This document shows positions 26,484 through 36,111 of a DNA stretch of 64,000 bases, piece by piece. The DNA is from Bacillus sp. 491mf. Its GTDB lineage: Bacteria; Bacillota; Bacilli; Bacillales; Bacillaceae_G. A model generated the notes under the pieces. It ran no database searches and was not told where the DNA came from. It was given only the letters and a program-made list of their open reading frames with translations. Where the stretch lies: the NCBI RefSeq assembly GCF_900112415.1, contig NZ_FOLV01000002.1, forward strand, positions 62,001 to 126,000, written 5' to 3'. The position numbers were made by a program, and so were the translations under genes. Position 1 is the stretch's first letter. Every line of letters begins with the position of its first letter.

Positions 26484-26507
26484 AACCTATGCAAAAATGC
26501 ATAGGTT
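26484..26507. promoter_or_regulatory. Palindromic upstream activator site (candidate)
   Basis: AACCTATGCA / TGCATAGGTT around AAAA, ten-base perfect arms, 49 bases before a sigma-54 promoter. It shares TATGCA...TGCATA with the site at 23649. Confidence 0.68.
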
Positions 26508-26555
26508 CATGCGTTTTATTTAAAGAAATGTATGATTACTTGGTATTTTAAATGT

Positions 26556-26572
26556 TGGCACAATTATTGCTT
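26556..26572 (+). promoter_or_regulatory. Sigma-54 promoter
   Basis: TTGGCACAATTATTGCT with GG-N10-GC, reading into the aldehyde dehydrogenase and transaminase genes. Confidence 0.92.
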
Positions 26573-26610
26573 ATATAATATATGAACGATCGACAAAGGG
26601 GGATTAAATA

Positions 26611-28104
26611 GTGCTAGATTTAAAAATGTATATAAACGGTGAGTGGAAAGAGTCTAGTAATCAAGAAAAACGACCTATTATTAACCCTGCGAATGGCAAG
26701 GTTATCGCATATGCGCCTGAAGGAACGATCCTGGATGTGAAATCCGCGATAGAAGCGGCAAGAGCGACTTTTGAGAGCGGAATTTGGCCAGAAACATCCG
26801 CAGCTGAAAGAGCATCTTATTTATTTAAAATAGCAGATGAAATTGATAAAAATAAGGAAGAACTTACACGTCTTGAAACAATGGATAATGGAAAAACACA
26901 TCGCGAGGCAGAAGGTGATATTGGGGATGCGGCAGCTTGCTTCCGTTATTATGCTGGGCTTATTACAAAGCCAGATGGCCAAACATATCATGTAGCTGAT
27001 CCAATGCAAGCTATGGTAGTCAGAGAGCCGGTTGGTGTTTGTGGTTTAATTGTTCCTTGGAATTATCCGTTACTAATGAGTGTTTGGAAAATTGCACCTG
27101 CTTTAGCAGCTGGAAATACAATTGTATTTAAACCTTCTGAAGTGACACCAGTCACTGCAACAAAATTATTTGAAATCCTTGAGAAAGTAAATATGCCAAA
27201 AGGCGTTGCAAATATGGTAATGGGAGCTGGACCAACAGTAGGAAACGAGATTGCAGCAAGTGATAAAGTTGACATGATTTCCTTTACGGGTGGAACGAAA
27301 ACAGGAAAGCACATTATGAGAACAGCGGCGGATAATATGAAAAAGATTTCGCTAGAACTTGGCGGGAAGTCTCCAAATATTATTTTTGCAGATGCAGATT
27401 TTGAAACCGCTGTTGATTATGCGCTGTTTGGTATTTATGCAGGTACTGGACAAGTGTGTTCAGCGGGATCGAGAATTCTTGTAGAGGAAAGTATATATGA
27501 TAAATTCGTTACTCATTTCGTAGAACGAGCAAAGCAAATTAATGTTGGACCTGGTGATAACCTAGAATCAGAGATGGGACCACTTGTAAGTCAAGAGCAT
27601 ATGGAAAAAGTATTACGCTATATTGAGATTGGGAAAGACGAAGGAGCAGAAATTGCTTGCGGAGGAAAGCGTATACTTGCGGATGGAAAAGGTGATGGTT
27701 TCTTTATTGAACCAACGGTCTTTGTCAATGTAAAACCTGAAATGCGTATTGTGCAGGAAGAAATTTTTGGTCCTGTTGTAGTAATCCAAAAGTTTAAAGG
27801 TGAACAGGAAGCGATTGAGCTAGCAAACGGTACAGATTACGGTTTAGCTGGAGGGGTGTTTACTGTTGATGGGGCAAAAGCGATGCGCGTAATCCGCAAG
27901 CTTCGCGCTGGGATTACATGGATTAATAGTTATCATCCAACATACAACGAGGCGCCTTGGGGCGGATATAAGCAAAGTGGGATCGGTCGTAGTTTAGGAA
28001 CGTTTGGTTTAGAAGAATTTCAAGAAATTAAGCAGATTAATATAAATCTAGAAGTAGAACCAATTGGTTGGTTTGCAAATAAAAAGACTATAGGAGTGAA
28101 ATAA
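26611..28104 (+). CDS. NAD(P)-dependent aldehyde dehydrogenase, probable 4-aminobutyraldehyde dehydrogenase
   Basis: A 497-residue ALDH: Rossmann region with FTGGTKTGK, catalytic Glu in LELGGKSPN (about 250), nucleophile Cys in AGTGQVCSAGSRI (about 285), and the C-terminal NSYHPTYNEAPWGGYKQSG. The AxWGGxK-type ending is shared by betaine-aldehyde and aminoaldehyde dehydrogenases. Beside a PatA-like transaminase, its natural substrate is probably 4-aminobutanal (1-pyrroline), giving GABA (inference). GTG start after AAGGGGGA. Immediately followed by the transaminase gene. Confidence 0.78.
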   Translation: MLDLKMYINGEWKESSNQEKRPIINPANGKVIAYAPEGTILDVKSAIEAARATFESGIWPETSAAERASYLFKIADEIDKNKEELTRLETMDNGKTHREAEGDIGDAAACFRYYAGLITKPDGQTYHVADPMQAMVVREPVGVCGLIVPWNYPLLMSVWKIAPALAAGNTIVFKPSEVTPVTATKLFEILEKVNMPKGVANMVMGAGPTVGNEIAASDKVDMISFTGGTKTGKHIMRTAADNMKKISLELGGKSPNIIFADADFETAVDYALFGIYAGTGQVCSAGSRILVEESIYDKFVTHFVERAKQINVGPGDNLESEMGPLVSQEHMEKVLRYIEIGKDEGAEIACGGKRILADGKGDGFFIEPTVFVNVKPEMRIVQEEIFGPVVVIQKFKGEQEAIELANGTDYGLAGGVFTVDGAKAMRVIRKLRAGITWINSYHPTYNEAPWGGYKQSGIGRSLGTFGLEEFQEIKQININLEVEPIGWFANKKTIGVK

Positions 28105-29689
<1,585 letters not shown>

Positions 29690-29753
29690 GTGTAAAAACA
29701 AACCAGTAAAACTATATTCATTCTAATGGGTTTTACTGGTGAGTACTACATAT

Positions 29754-29820
29754 GAAATGAATCCAAATGTGCGAAATGGTTTATATACAGATACAAAAAA
29801 CATGATTTTGTATGTAACTT
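29754..29820 (+). pseudogene. Decayed fragment of an nrdF-like gene
   Basis: About 55 bases align with nrdF 21693-21750. In translation MNPNVRNGLYTDTKN answers NrdF INPIVLNGLRTDTKNHDFF, then a one-base loss breaks the frame. No upstream part of the gene remains, and a terminator follows at once. Confidence 0.65.
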
Positions 29821-29830
29821 TTAATAAGGT

Positions 29831-29864
29831 GAGTGCTCTATATGTATAGGGCACTCTTTTTTTT
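29831..29864 (+). terminator. Rho-independent terminator
   Basis: GAGTGCtCTAT / ATAGgGCACTC then T8, perhaps the original terminator of the decayed nrdF-like gene. Confidence 0.85.
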
Positions 29865-29973
29865 GAGGAATAAGTTTACATAACATTGTTATTATATAGA
29901 TTTTTATTGAGAATATGCTGTGAATTTCAGTTATATTAAAAAAATAATATAGCAGGTTAATATTTACATTTTT

Positions 29974-30013
29974 AATGTCATAGTGTACTATTTGATTAGT
30001 ACACTATGACATT
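29974..30013. promoter_or_regulatory. Operator palindrome of the GntR/ABC operon
   Basis: Perfect 17-base arms AATGTCATAGTGTACTA / TAGTACACTATGACATT around TTTGAT, ending one base before AGGAGGA. Fits autoregulation by the YtrA-type repressor encoded next. Confidence 0.82.
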
Positions 30014-30024
30014 AGGAGGAAGAA

Positions 30025-30414
30025 ATGAAAATTGAATTTTCTCCCAACATCCCGATTTACATTCAAGTGATGGAATACATAAAAAAAGAAATCGCAACAG
30101 GTCATTTATCACCTGGTAGTAAAATCCCCTCTGTCCGTGAATTAGCCGGTGAGCTACAAGTGAATCCAAATACAATTCAACGTACATTTCAAGAGTTAGA
30201 ACGCGAGGGTATCGTTGTGACGCGTAGAGGAATGGGAAGATATGTAGCAACTGAAGGAGAGAAAATTATGGATATGCGAAAAGATATGGCGAAAGAGTTG
30301 CTTCATGTCTTTATAAATGGAATGAACAACTTAGGGTTTTCAGAAGAGGAAATGTTGTCCATTCTTCATTCTTCATTAGAAGAGAAAAAGGGGGAGAACA
30401 GATGCGAGAATTAG
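30025..30414 (+). CDS. GntR-family regulator, YtrA type
   Basis: A 129-residue repressor with an N-terminal wHTH (GHLSPGSKIPSVRELAGELQ, VNPNTIQRTFQELEREG) and only a short helical tail, which is the YtrA subfamily that controls ABC transporter operons. ATG after AGGAGGA. It overlaps the next ATPase gene by 13 bases, and a long palindrome lies over its promoter/leader. Confidence 0.88.
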   Translation: MKIEFSPNIPIYIQVMEYIKKEIATGHLSPGSKIPSVRELAGELQVNPNTIQRTFQELEREGIVVTRRGMGRYVATEGEKIMDMRKDMAKELLHVFINGMNNLGFSEEEMLSILHSSLEEKKGENRCEN

Positions 30415-31100
30415 TGGAAATAGAGAATTTGTGGAAACGTTACGATTTAAAAGCTGTTATTAGAGATGTAAATATCAAAATAACAGAAGGAAAAATTATT
30501 GGACTTGTTGGGGATAATGGCAGCGGAAAAACGACGTTGCTGAAAATGATTGTCGGTTTACAGCATCCTTCTCAAGGAGATATTTTCATTGCTAATAAGA
30601 AAGTAAATCGAGAAACGAAAAAAATCGTCTCATTCATGTCCGACCGTCCTATATTTGAAGAGTGGATGACTGTAAAAGATTCTTTGTTTTTCTATCGTGA
30701 TTTTTTCGAAGATTTCGATATTCAAAAAGCTGTGGATACAATCGCGAAATTGAAAATTCCATTAGAAGAAAAAATTAATGCTTTATCAAAAGGAATGGTA
30801 GAAAAACTACAACTTATTTTAACGTTTTCACGGCATGCAAAACTGTATGTATTAGATGAACCGCTTGGCGGAATCGATCTTGTCTCACGGGAGCATGTAT
30901 TAGAGTTAATTCTTCAATTTTACCGTGAAGATAGTACCATTTTAATTTCTACTCATTTAATCGGTGAAATTGAAAACTTATTTGATGAAGTCATCTTTTT
31001 AAAGGACGGAGAAATTGTGTTACATGAAAATGTAGAAGATCTTCGTTTTCAAAGAGGAAAAGCAATACACGAGTTGTTCAAGGAGGTTTTTGGACAATGA
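30402..31100 (+). CDS. ABC transporter ATP-binding protein
   Basis: A 232-residue ATPase: Walker A GDNGSGKTT, a weak signature motif LSKGMVEKL (LSGGQ variant), Walker B YVLDEPLGG and the switch His in ISTHLIGE. The divergent signature is common in YtrB-like exporters. Cytosolic, expected to pair with the membrane protein encoded right after it (four-base overlap). Confidence 0.85.
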   Translation: MRELVEIENLWKRYDLKAVIRDVNIKITEGKIIGLVGDNGSGKTTLLKMIVGLQHPSQGDIFIANKKVNRETKKIVSFMSDRPIFEEWMTVKDSLFFYRDFFEDFDIQKAVDTIAKLKIPLEEKINALSKGMVEKLQLILTFSRHAKLYVLDEPLGGIDLVSREHVLELILQFYREDSTILISTHLIGEIENLFDEVIFLKDGEIVLHENVEDLRFQRGKAIHELFKEVFGQ

Positions 31101-31888
31101 ATCCACTTCTTCATTATTTATATAACTGTAATAAAAAGAAAATATGGATTATTTATCTAGGGTTTATTACAATCTCGCTTATTCTTTTATTCAATTTTAT
31201 GGGTTCTGCTAAGCACATGACTCCAATGAAACAAAATGTAATATTGGTTTTGTTTATATTATTATTTACTATAACGGTATTTTCAATTGGATTAATAGCA
31301 GTCTCATCATTTCGGAGAATGTTAAAAAATTCTATGATTCGATATACAGCTATTCCTGCTAAAAAATATATATATGCTAACCTATTATTTTTTACGATAA
31401 TGGTTGTTTTATTGTCATTAATAGCTTTAGGATTTGTTCATTTTTTTTCATTAGATATTTACGGGAAAAACACAAATGGAGAGATTCAACGAGCGATGCA
31501 ATACTTTTATAAATTTGGGTTGCTTCATCATTTCTTTTCTATCTTTTTATGGGTTATAGATATAACGGGTTTTTTAGTTTCTATATACCTCATAATTGCA
31601 ATTATAAAACTTTTTGATGTGAACTCGTTATTAAGTAAAGTATTATTTATATTTTTCTTTTTGCTTCTAGGTGTAATTCAATTTTTTATAACTACGCTCT
31701 TGGAAAAAATGGACAAATATATATTCTCTACTCAACATATTGGATTTATAGATAAAAATGGTTTTTTCGAAACATCATTTTATATAAATGAAGGGGCAAG
31801 TATTTCGTATATATGCTTTGTTTTGTTATCGACTTTCCTTTTCATATTCATAGCGTCTTATATCATCGACAAAAAATTAGAGGTTTAA
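31097..31888 (+). CDS. ABC transporter membrane subunit (putative)
   Basis: A 263-residue, very hydrophobic protein with about six TM helices (WIIYLGFITISLILLFNF, ILLFTITVFSIGLIAVS, VSIYLIIAIIKL and others). No named family recognised. Its overlap with the upstream ATPase gene and position before a second ATPase/permease pair make it the likely permease of the first half-transporter. Confidence 0.65.
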   Translation: MNPLLHYLYNCNKKKIWIIYLGFITISLILLFNFMGSAKHMTPMKQNVILVLFILLFTITVFSIGLIAVSSFRRMLKNSMIRYTAIPAKKYIYANLLFFTIMVVLLSLIALGFVHFFSLDIYGKNTNGEIQRAMQYFYKFGLLHHFFSIFLWVIDITGFLVSIYLIIAIIKLFDVNSLLSKVLFIFFFLLLGVIQFFITTLLEKMDKYIFSTQHIGFIDKNGFFETSFYINEGASISYICFVLLSTFLFIFIASYIIDKKLEV

Positions 31889-31902
31889 AGGAGGAATAGG
31901 CA

Positions 31903-32805
31903 TTGGGAAATGTAGTGGTGAAATTAGAAAATGTTCATAAAAAAATAGGAAGTGCTGAAATTATTCGTGGTCTTTCGTTTGAAGTACAGGAAGGGGAAGT
32001 GTACGGCTTTCTTGGACCAAATGGAAGTGGGAAGACGACGACAATTCGTATGATGACAGGGCTGATTTCAATAACAGAAGGCGATATTACTATTTGTGGT
32101 CACAGTATACGTACTGAACGGGAGAAAGCGTTAGAGTATATTGGTGCGATTGTAGAGAATCCTGAACTATATGATTATATGACAGGAATGCAAAACTTAA
32201 AGCATTTTGCGAATATGGCTGTTACACCAATTGGTAAAGAACGGATTGCTGAAATTATAAAGCTAGTTGAGCTAGAACATGCGATACATAAAAAGGTAAA
32301 AACATATTCTCTTGGTATGAAACAACGTTTAGGGATTGCACAAGCACTACTGCATAACCCGAAAATTTTAATTTTAGATGAACCGACAAATGGTTTAGAT
32401 CCGGCGGGAATTCGTGAAATTCGCGATTACTTACAGCGTTTAGCAAAGGAAGAAAACATTGCAGTCATTGTATCAAGTCACTTATTAAGTGAAATTGAGC
32501 TGATGTGTGATCGTGTCGTTATTATTAAGAATGGACAATTTGTACAAGAGTATAGTTTACGTGAACAGGTAAAAGGCGATGAACAAATCGTAGTAGCGTT
32601 TGAAGTAGATCAAGTAGAGGAAGCGAATGAACTGATTAAAGGAACTATACAAGAAAACAAAATTATTGTATCTGTCATGAAAGAGGATATTCCGCAACTT
32701 GTGAAAAAATTAGTGCATGCTGATGTTCTTGTGTACGGTGTAACAGTTCAAAATAAATCATTAGAAGATGAGTTCTTAGCAGTTACAGGGGGAGGGAAAG
32801 CGTAA
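31903..32805 (+). CDS. ABC transporter ATP-binding protein (BcrA/YtrB-like)
   Basis: A 300-residue ATPase: Walker A GPNGSGKTTT, signature YSLGMKQRLG, Walker B LILDEPTNGLDP, H-loop SSHLLSE and a C-terminal accessory region of about 80 residues. TTG start after AAAGGAGGA. One-base overlap with the permease gene that follows. Substrate unknown; relatives export peptides or help with bacitracin-type stress. Confidence 0.87.
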   Translation: MGNVVVKLENVHKKIGSAEIIRGLSFEVQEGEVYGFLGPNGSGKTTTIRMMTGLISITEGDITICGHSIRTEREKALEYIGAIVENPELYDYMTGMQNLKHFANMAVTPIGKERIAEIIKLVELEHAIHKKVKTYSLGMKQRLGIAQALLHNPKILILDEPTNGLDPAGIREIRDYLQRLAKEENIAVIVSSHLLSEIELMCDRVVIIKNGQFVQEYSLREQVKGDEQIVVAFEVDQVEEANELIKGTIQENKIIVSVMKEDIPQLVKKLVHADVLVYGVTVQNKSLEDEFLAVTGGGKA

Positions 32806-33581
32806 TGATAAAATTAATTCAAAATGAATTTTTAAAGTTACATGCGAAAAAGAGTATGTATATTTTATTAGTTGTGTTAGCAGTATTAGAAATTGCAGGA
32901 GCAGTTATTATTAAAAAATGGGCTCCGCCTGAAATCAAAATTGAAGGATTCATTATGTATGCAGAGCAAAATATCGGCATGATTGCTACGTTTGCAACAA
33001 TCTTTGGAATAACGCTTGCATCCCGCACAATTACAGATGAATTTCAAAAAGGGACAATTAAACAATTGTTAATTCGTCCGAGAAAGCGAGTTACGATCTT
33101 ATTTTCAAAGTATATTACAGTTCTCTTAGCGATATTATTCGTATGTATTGCTTCTTTACTTACAGCAATGTTAATTGGCCTCATTGCATTTGGGGGGGAC
33201 ATTGGGACGGTAACCTTTGCAATTTTGGTAAAACGTTTTGCCTATAATATTTTACCGATCTTCTTTTATCCAACAGTTGCATTCTTATTAGCAAATATTT
33301 TTAGAAAATCAGTTTTACCATTAGTTATTACACTGTTTTTCTTCTTCCTAGAGGGAATGTTAAAAATACTAATCGTCCAATTTGCCCAAGGTATAGCAAA
33401 GTATATTGTAATGTTTCACTTGAATTTAAATATGTATGATAGTAATGTGTTGCTCAGTCAAGGGGCAAAGCCGATATTTACAGAGTTTAGCTTTACAACT
33501 TCTTTGTTATTTGTGTTAGCTCATTTTGTTGTTTTACTCGTTGCTTCGAGTGCATTGTTCCAAAAACGTGATGTGCTATAA
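32805..33581 (+). CDS. ABC-2 type permease
   Basis: A 258-residue membrane protein with about six TM helices and the ABC-2 feature of a large N-terminal segment (MIKLIQNEFLKLHAKKS; SRTITDEFQKGTIKQLLIRP). Partner of the preceding ATPase. Last gene of the GntR-led operon, followed by a terminator. Confidence 0.85.
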   Translation: MIKLIQNEFLKLHAKKSMYILLVVLAVLEIAGAVIIKKWAPPEIKIEGFIMYAEQNIGMIATFATIFGITLASRTITDEFQKGTIKQLLIRPRKRVTILFSKYITVLLAILFVCIASLLTAMLIGLIAFGGDIGTVTFAILVKRFAYNILPIFFYPTVAFLLANIFRKSVLPLVITLFFFFLEGMLKILIVQFAQGIAKYIVMFHLNLNMYDSNVLLSQGAKPIFTEFSFTTSLLFVLAHFVVLLVASSALFQKRDVL

Positions 33582-33615
33582 AAATAAATCCTCGCTTTAA
33601 GCGGGGATTTATTTT
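33582..33615 (+). terminator. Rho-independent terminator
   Basis: AAATAAATCCTCGC / GCGGGGATTTATTTT closing the ABC operon. Confidence 0.87.
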
Positions 33616-33716
33616 AGAGAGTTGTAGGATGATACAGAGCTAATTTTATAAATAAAGGAAGAAATTACAGCATATTGATACTATAATATAGATATATCAT
33701 GTTGGAGGTGTTTTCT

Positions 33717-34742
33717 ATTAACCTTACATTTTCACGTATTCGACTTCGTAGTTTTTTTGGGTGGATGATTTTAAGTTCATTCATTACATACCTTTTGCTA
33801 GAAGTAATAGGGGCTGGAAATAATGTATTCGAATTTGTTTCAGACACTTTCGTTTTCTTTGTATTTCCATTACTGTGGTTGTTTTATAAGATGAAAAAGC
33901 ATAATGTGGTATTTACAAGTTTTTTTGATAAACCATCATCCATTCCATGGCGACTTATTTTAATTGCTACGGCTATGGGAATGATATTTTCATTCGGCAT
34001 TTCGTTTGTTCAATTTTACTTACTAGCTCAGCTAATTCCGGACTTTTTAGTTGATTTATTAAGTGATGGAAATGTAATTGATATGAGCACTACTTTTACA
34101 AAAGTTTTAAGTGTCATTTCAGCTTGTATATTTGCTCCAATTATGGAAGAAGTAATCTTTCGAGGCTTTTTCTTAAACCGAATGGCGTATAAGTGGGGCT
34201 TGAAACGGGCCGTTATCATTTCTTCACTAATTTTTGGATTTGGGCACATAGATGTGATTGGTGCCTTTTTATTCGGTGTTGTTATGTGCCTTTTATACAT
34301 TAAAACGAAAAGCTTATGGACAAATATAATTGTGCATGCTTTAAACAATACTGTCGTTAGCATTATTCAATTTACTGATAGCGGCACACAAGAACCAGTA
34401 AAAATTGCTGAATTGCAAGCGCCGAGTAATTTATGGATCGGTCTTGTTATCATTATTATTAGCTTATTATGGCTTATTCCCTTTATTCGTCGAAATTGGC
34501 GCACTGTAAAAGAAGTTGGACTGCCATCATTGCGGATCATTCAAGAAGAAAAACAAACTGACGTGATTGCAGAGCAGGCTACATATAGTCAAGTTGTCTT
34601 CACCGATCGCTACATGGCTGTCGAATTACCTGATGAAGCTGTCAATCATTTAGGTTTAGAAGAAAGTGATTATGTAAAAGTGGAACTAGTGAATGATACA
34701 ATTGTGATAAAAAAAGCAGATGAAAGAGAAAGGCTCTCCTAA
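33717..34742 (+). CDS. CPBP-family intramembrane protease with AbrB-like C-terminal domain
   Basis: About 341 residues. TM core with the CPBP motifs EEVIFRGFFLNR, FGFGHIDV and HALNN (glutamic protease/CAAX-processing fold). After the last TM helix a soluble tail ends with MAVELPDEAVNHLGLEESDY plus VKVELVNDTIVIKKA, which reads like an AbrB/MazE swapped-hairpin half. An ideal GGAGGTG lies six bases before ATT (33717), and TATAAT at 33682 would put transcription start just before the in-frame ATG at 33699. An ATT start is therefore proposed; 33699 is the alternative. Confidence 0.75.
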   Translation: MNLTFSRIRLRSFFGWMILSSFITYLLLEVIGAGNNVFEFVSDTFVFFVFPLLWLFYKMKKHNVVFTSFFDKPSSIPWRLILIATAMGMIFSFGISFVQFYLLAQLIPDFLVDLLSDGNVIDMSTTFTKVLSVISACIFAPIMEEVIFRGFFLNRMAYKWGLKRAVIISSLIFGFGHIDVIGAFLFGVVMCLLYIKTKSLWTNIIVHALNNTVVSIIQFTDSGTQEPVKIAELQAPSNLWIGLVIIIISLLWLIPFIRRNWRTVKEVGLPSLRIIQEEKQTDVIAEQATYSQVVFTDRYMAVELPDEAVNHLGLEESDYVKVELVNDTIVIKKADERERLS

Positions 34743-34763
34743 AGAAAAATGGAGAGCTTTTTT
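34732..34763 (+). terminator. Rho-independent terminator
   Basis: GGCTCTCC / GGAGAGCTTTTTT after the protease gene, in front of the convergent small gene. Confidence 0.85.
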
Positions 34764-34765
34764 CT

Positions 34766-34948
34766 TTAAGAAATAAGAATTTCAACATGGAATTTATTCC
34801 CGTTTTTTGTATATTTAATGTCTGTTACAGTACGTATTCTCTTTAAAATTTCTACTTTCTCACCAATTCGCGGAATAGTAGGGACGTTATCCCAAATACC
34901 GAGTAAATCATTTGTGTTATTAATTTTTTCATAAAACCAAATTTTCAC
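34766..34948 (-). CDS. 60-residue hypothetical protein
   Basis: A short soluble protein (MKIWFYEKINNTNDLLGIWD ... VPTIPRIGEKVEIL). The shape suggests a small beta-barrel. GTG start after AAGGGGC, convergent with the CPBP protease gene. No family recognised. Confidence 0.5.
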   Translation of the reverse strand: MKIWFYEKINNTNDLLGIWDNVPTIPRIGEKVEILKRIRTVTDIKYTKNGNKFHVEILIS

Positions 34949-35280
34949 TGTGGTGCCCCTTTCTTAGTTTTGTATTTTAATACATAATAAAACATTTTTA
35001 TGCTTATTGTAAGAGGTTTTTACGTGTTTTTTTGAATAAACTTAACAAAAAATATTTTCGTTGAGGGAGGACATGTTCGATATCAGTTGGAACCCATTTT
35101 TGAAAAGACAATGTAAACAAGCTGTTATTGAATGTTTTAATTATAGCTAGAATGATTATTATTAGCGGACTGAGAAAGGAGAAGTTACTTAGCTTTATAG
35201 TAAAAAAATAATTTTATAGAAAAAAATAAGAATATTTTGTATAATTACATTACAATAATTTTGAAAGCAGGGTGGGGCGT
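34949..35280. other. Intergenic stretch
   Basis: AT-rich spacer between divergent genes. I see no hairpin, repeat or reading frame I can support; it presumably holds the two promoters. Confidence 0.5.
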
Positions 35281-35679
35281 ATGGCACATATTCCAATAAA
35301 AAAACTAGAAACATTATTAGCATTAACTGATGGAGATGAACAAAAGCAAAAAGAATTTTATGAAACACTATTAACAACACATGTTTATGTTGCAGGAACA
35401 GTTGATATAGAAGAAGGAGATACACAAGGAATCGTGCATTTACGCTATTTTCAAGGGGAAGGAAGATGGATTTTACCATTCTTTACGCAACTTGCGTTTT
35501 TACAAGCTGCATTGCCGGAAGATGTACCTGTTATTTCGATTCGTGGAAAAGAGTTATTTGAAAGCATTGATGCCGAAGCAACAGCAGTCTTAAATATCGG
35601 CACAGATCTTGATAAAACATTTACACCTCCAGAAATTGCTGACATTGCTTCCGGAAGAATTTTTAACTATTATCAATAA
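35281..35679 (+). CDS. SseB-family N-terminal-domain protein
   Basis: A 132-residue protein with the SseB-type core: a two-layer fold around LRYFQGEGRWILPFFTQLAF and AVLNIGTDLDKTFTPPEIAD. The family is found in many bacteria unrelated to type III secretion; role unknown. ATG at 35281 follows AGGGTGGGG; a three-codon-longer start overlaps the ribosome site. Confidence 0.6.
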   Translation: MAHIPIKKLETLLALTDGDEQKQKEFYETLLTTHVYVAGTVDIEEGDTQGIVHLRYFQGEGRWILPFFTQLAFLQAALPEDVPVISIRGKELFESIDAEATAVLNIGTDLDKTFTPPEIADIASGRIFNYYQ

Positions 35680-35748
35680 AGTACCGTTACCATTTTTCCT
35701 TTGCGTCATATAGTATTAGTAGCTTGACCAAGGGGGGGATGGATATAT

Positions 35749-35964
35749 ATGGCTGACAATAACAACAATAACAACTGCTGCTGGGATAACTTATACAATT
35801 GGAAAAACCGTAATAACAACAATAACAACAACAATAATAACAACAATAATAACAACAATAATAACAACAATAATAACAACAATAATAACAAAAACAAATA
35901 CAACTGTTGCTGGAATTACTGGAATAACAGAAATAACAACAATAACAACAACAAGAATAACTGA
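35749..35964 (+). CDS. Asparagine-rich low-complexity protein
   Basis: A 71-residue protein: MADN6 then CCWDNLYNWKNR, a run of 26 Asn, KNKYNCCW, then NYWNNR and another Asn run. Two CCW motifs bracket the long Asn tract, which is encoded by alternating AAC and AAT codons. AAGGGGGGG before ATG and a long terminator after it support expression. A spore surface or disulfide-linked role is conceivable but not shown. The opposite-strand poly-Leu frame is a shadow. Confidence 0.7.
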   Translation: MADNNNNNNCCWDNLYNWKNRNNNNNNNNNNNNNNNNNNNNNNNNNNKNKYNCCWNYWNNRNNNNNNNKNN

Positions 35965-36015
35965 ATAGAAATAATAAAGGAGAAGCTTTTTGCTTCTCCT
36001 TTATTATTTCTATTC
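35963..36015. terminator. Bidirectional terminator with 24-base perfect arms
   Basis: From GAATAGAAATAATAAAGGAG to its full complement ending TATTC around five T. It includes the stop of the Asn-rich gene. Confidence 0.93.
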
Positions 36016-36059
36016 AAATTTACCTCGCATTAATGGGAAATATGAGATTCCCACTTCAA

Positions 36060-36111
36060 GATTGATTGGTGGAGGATGAAGGACTCCTCACTGATGGAAG
36101 TTTCACTTTAT
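36060..36111 (-). repeat. Partial bcr1-like repeat (reversed)
   Basis: On the minus strand ATAAAGTGAAACTTCCATCA then GTGAGGAG and ACCAATC, matching the first 60 bases of the copy at 50155. It supplies the TGA stop of the gene that ends at 36103. Confidence 0.65.

Noticed and set aside
35706-35903. Poly-leucine frame on the minus strand
   Set aside because: Antisense shadow of the AAC/AAT tract of the Asn-rich gene.
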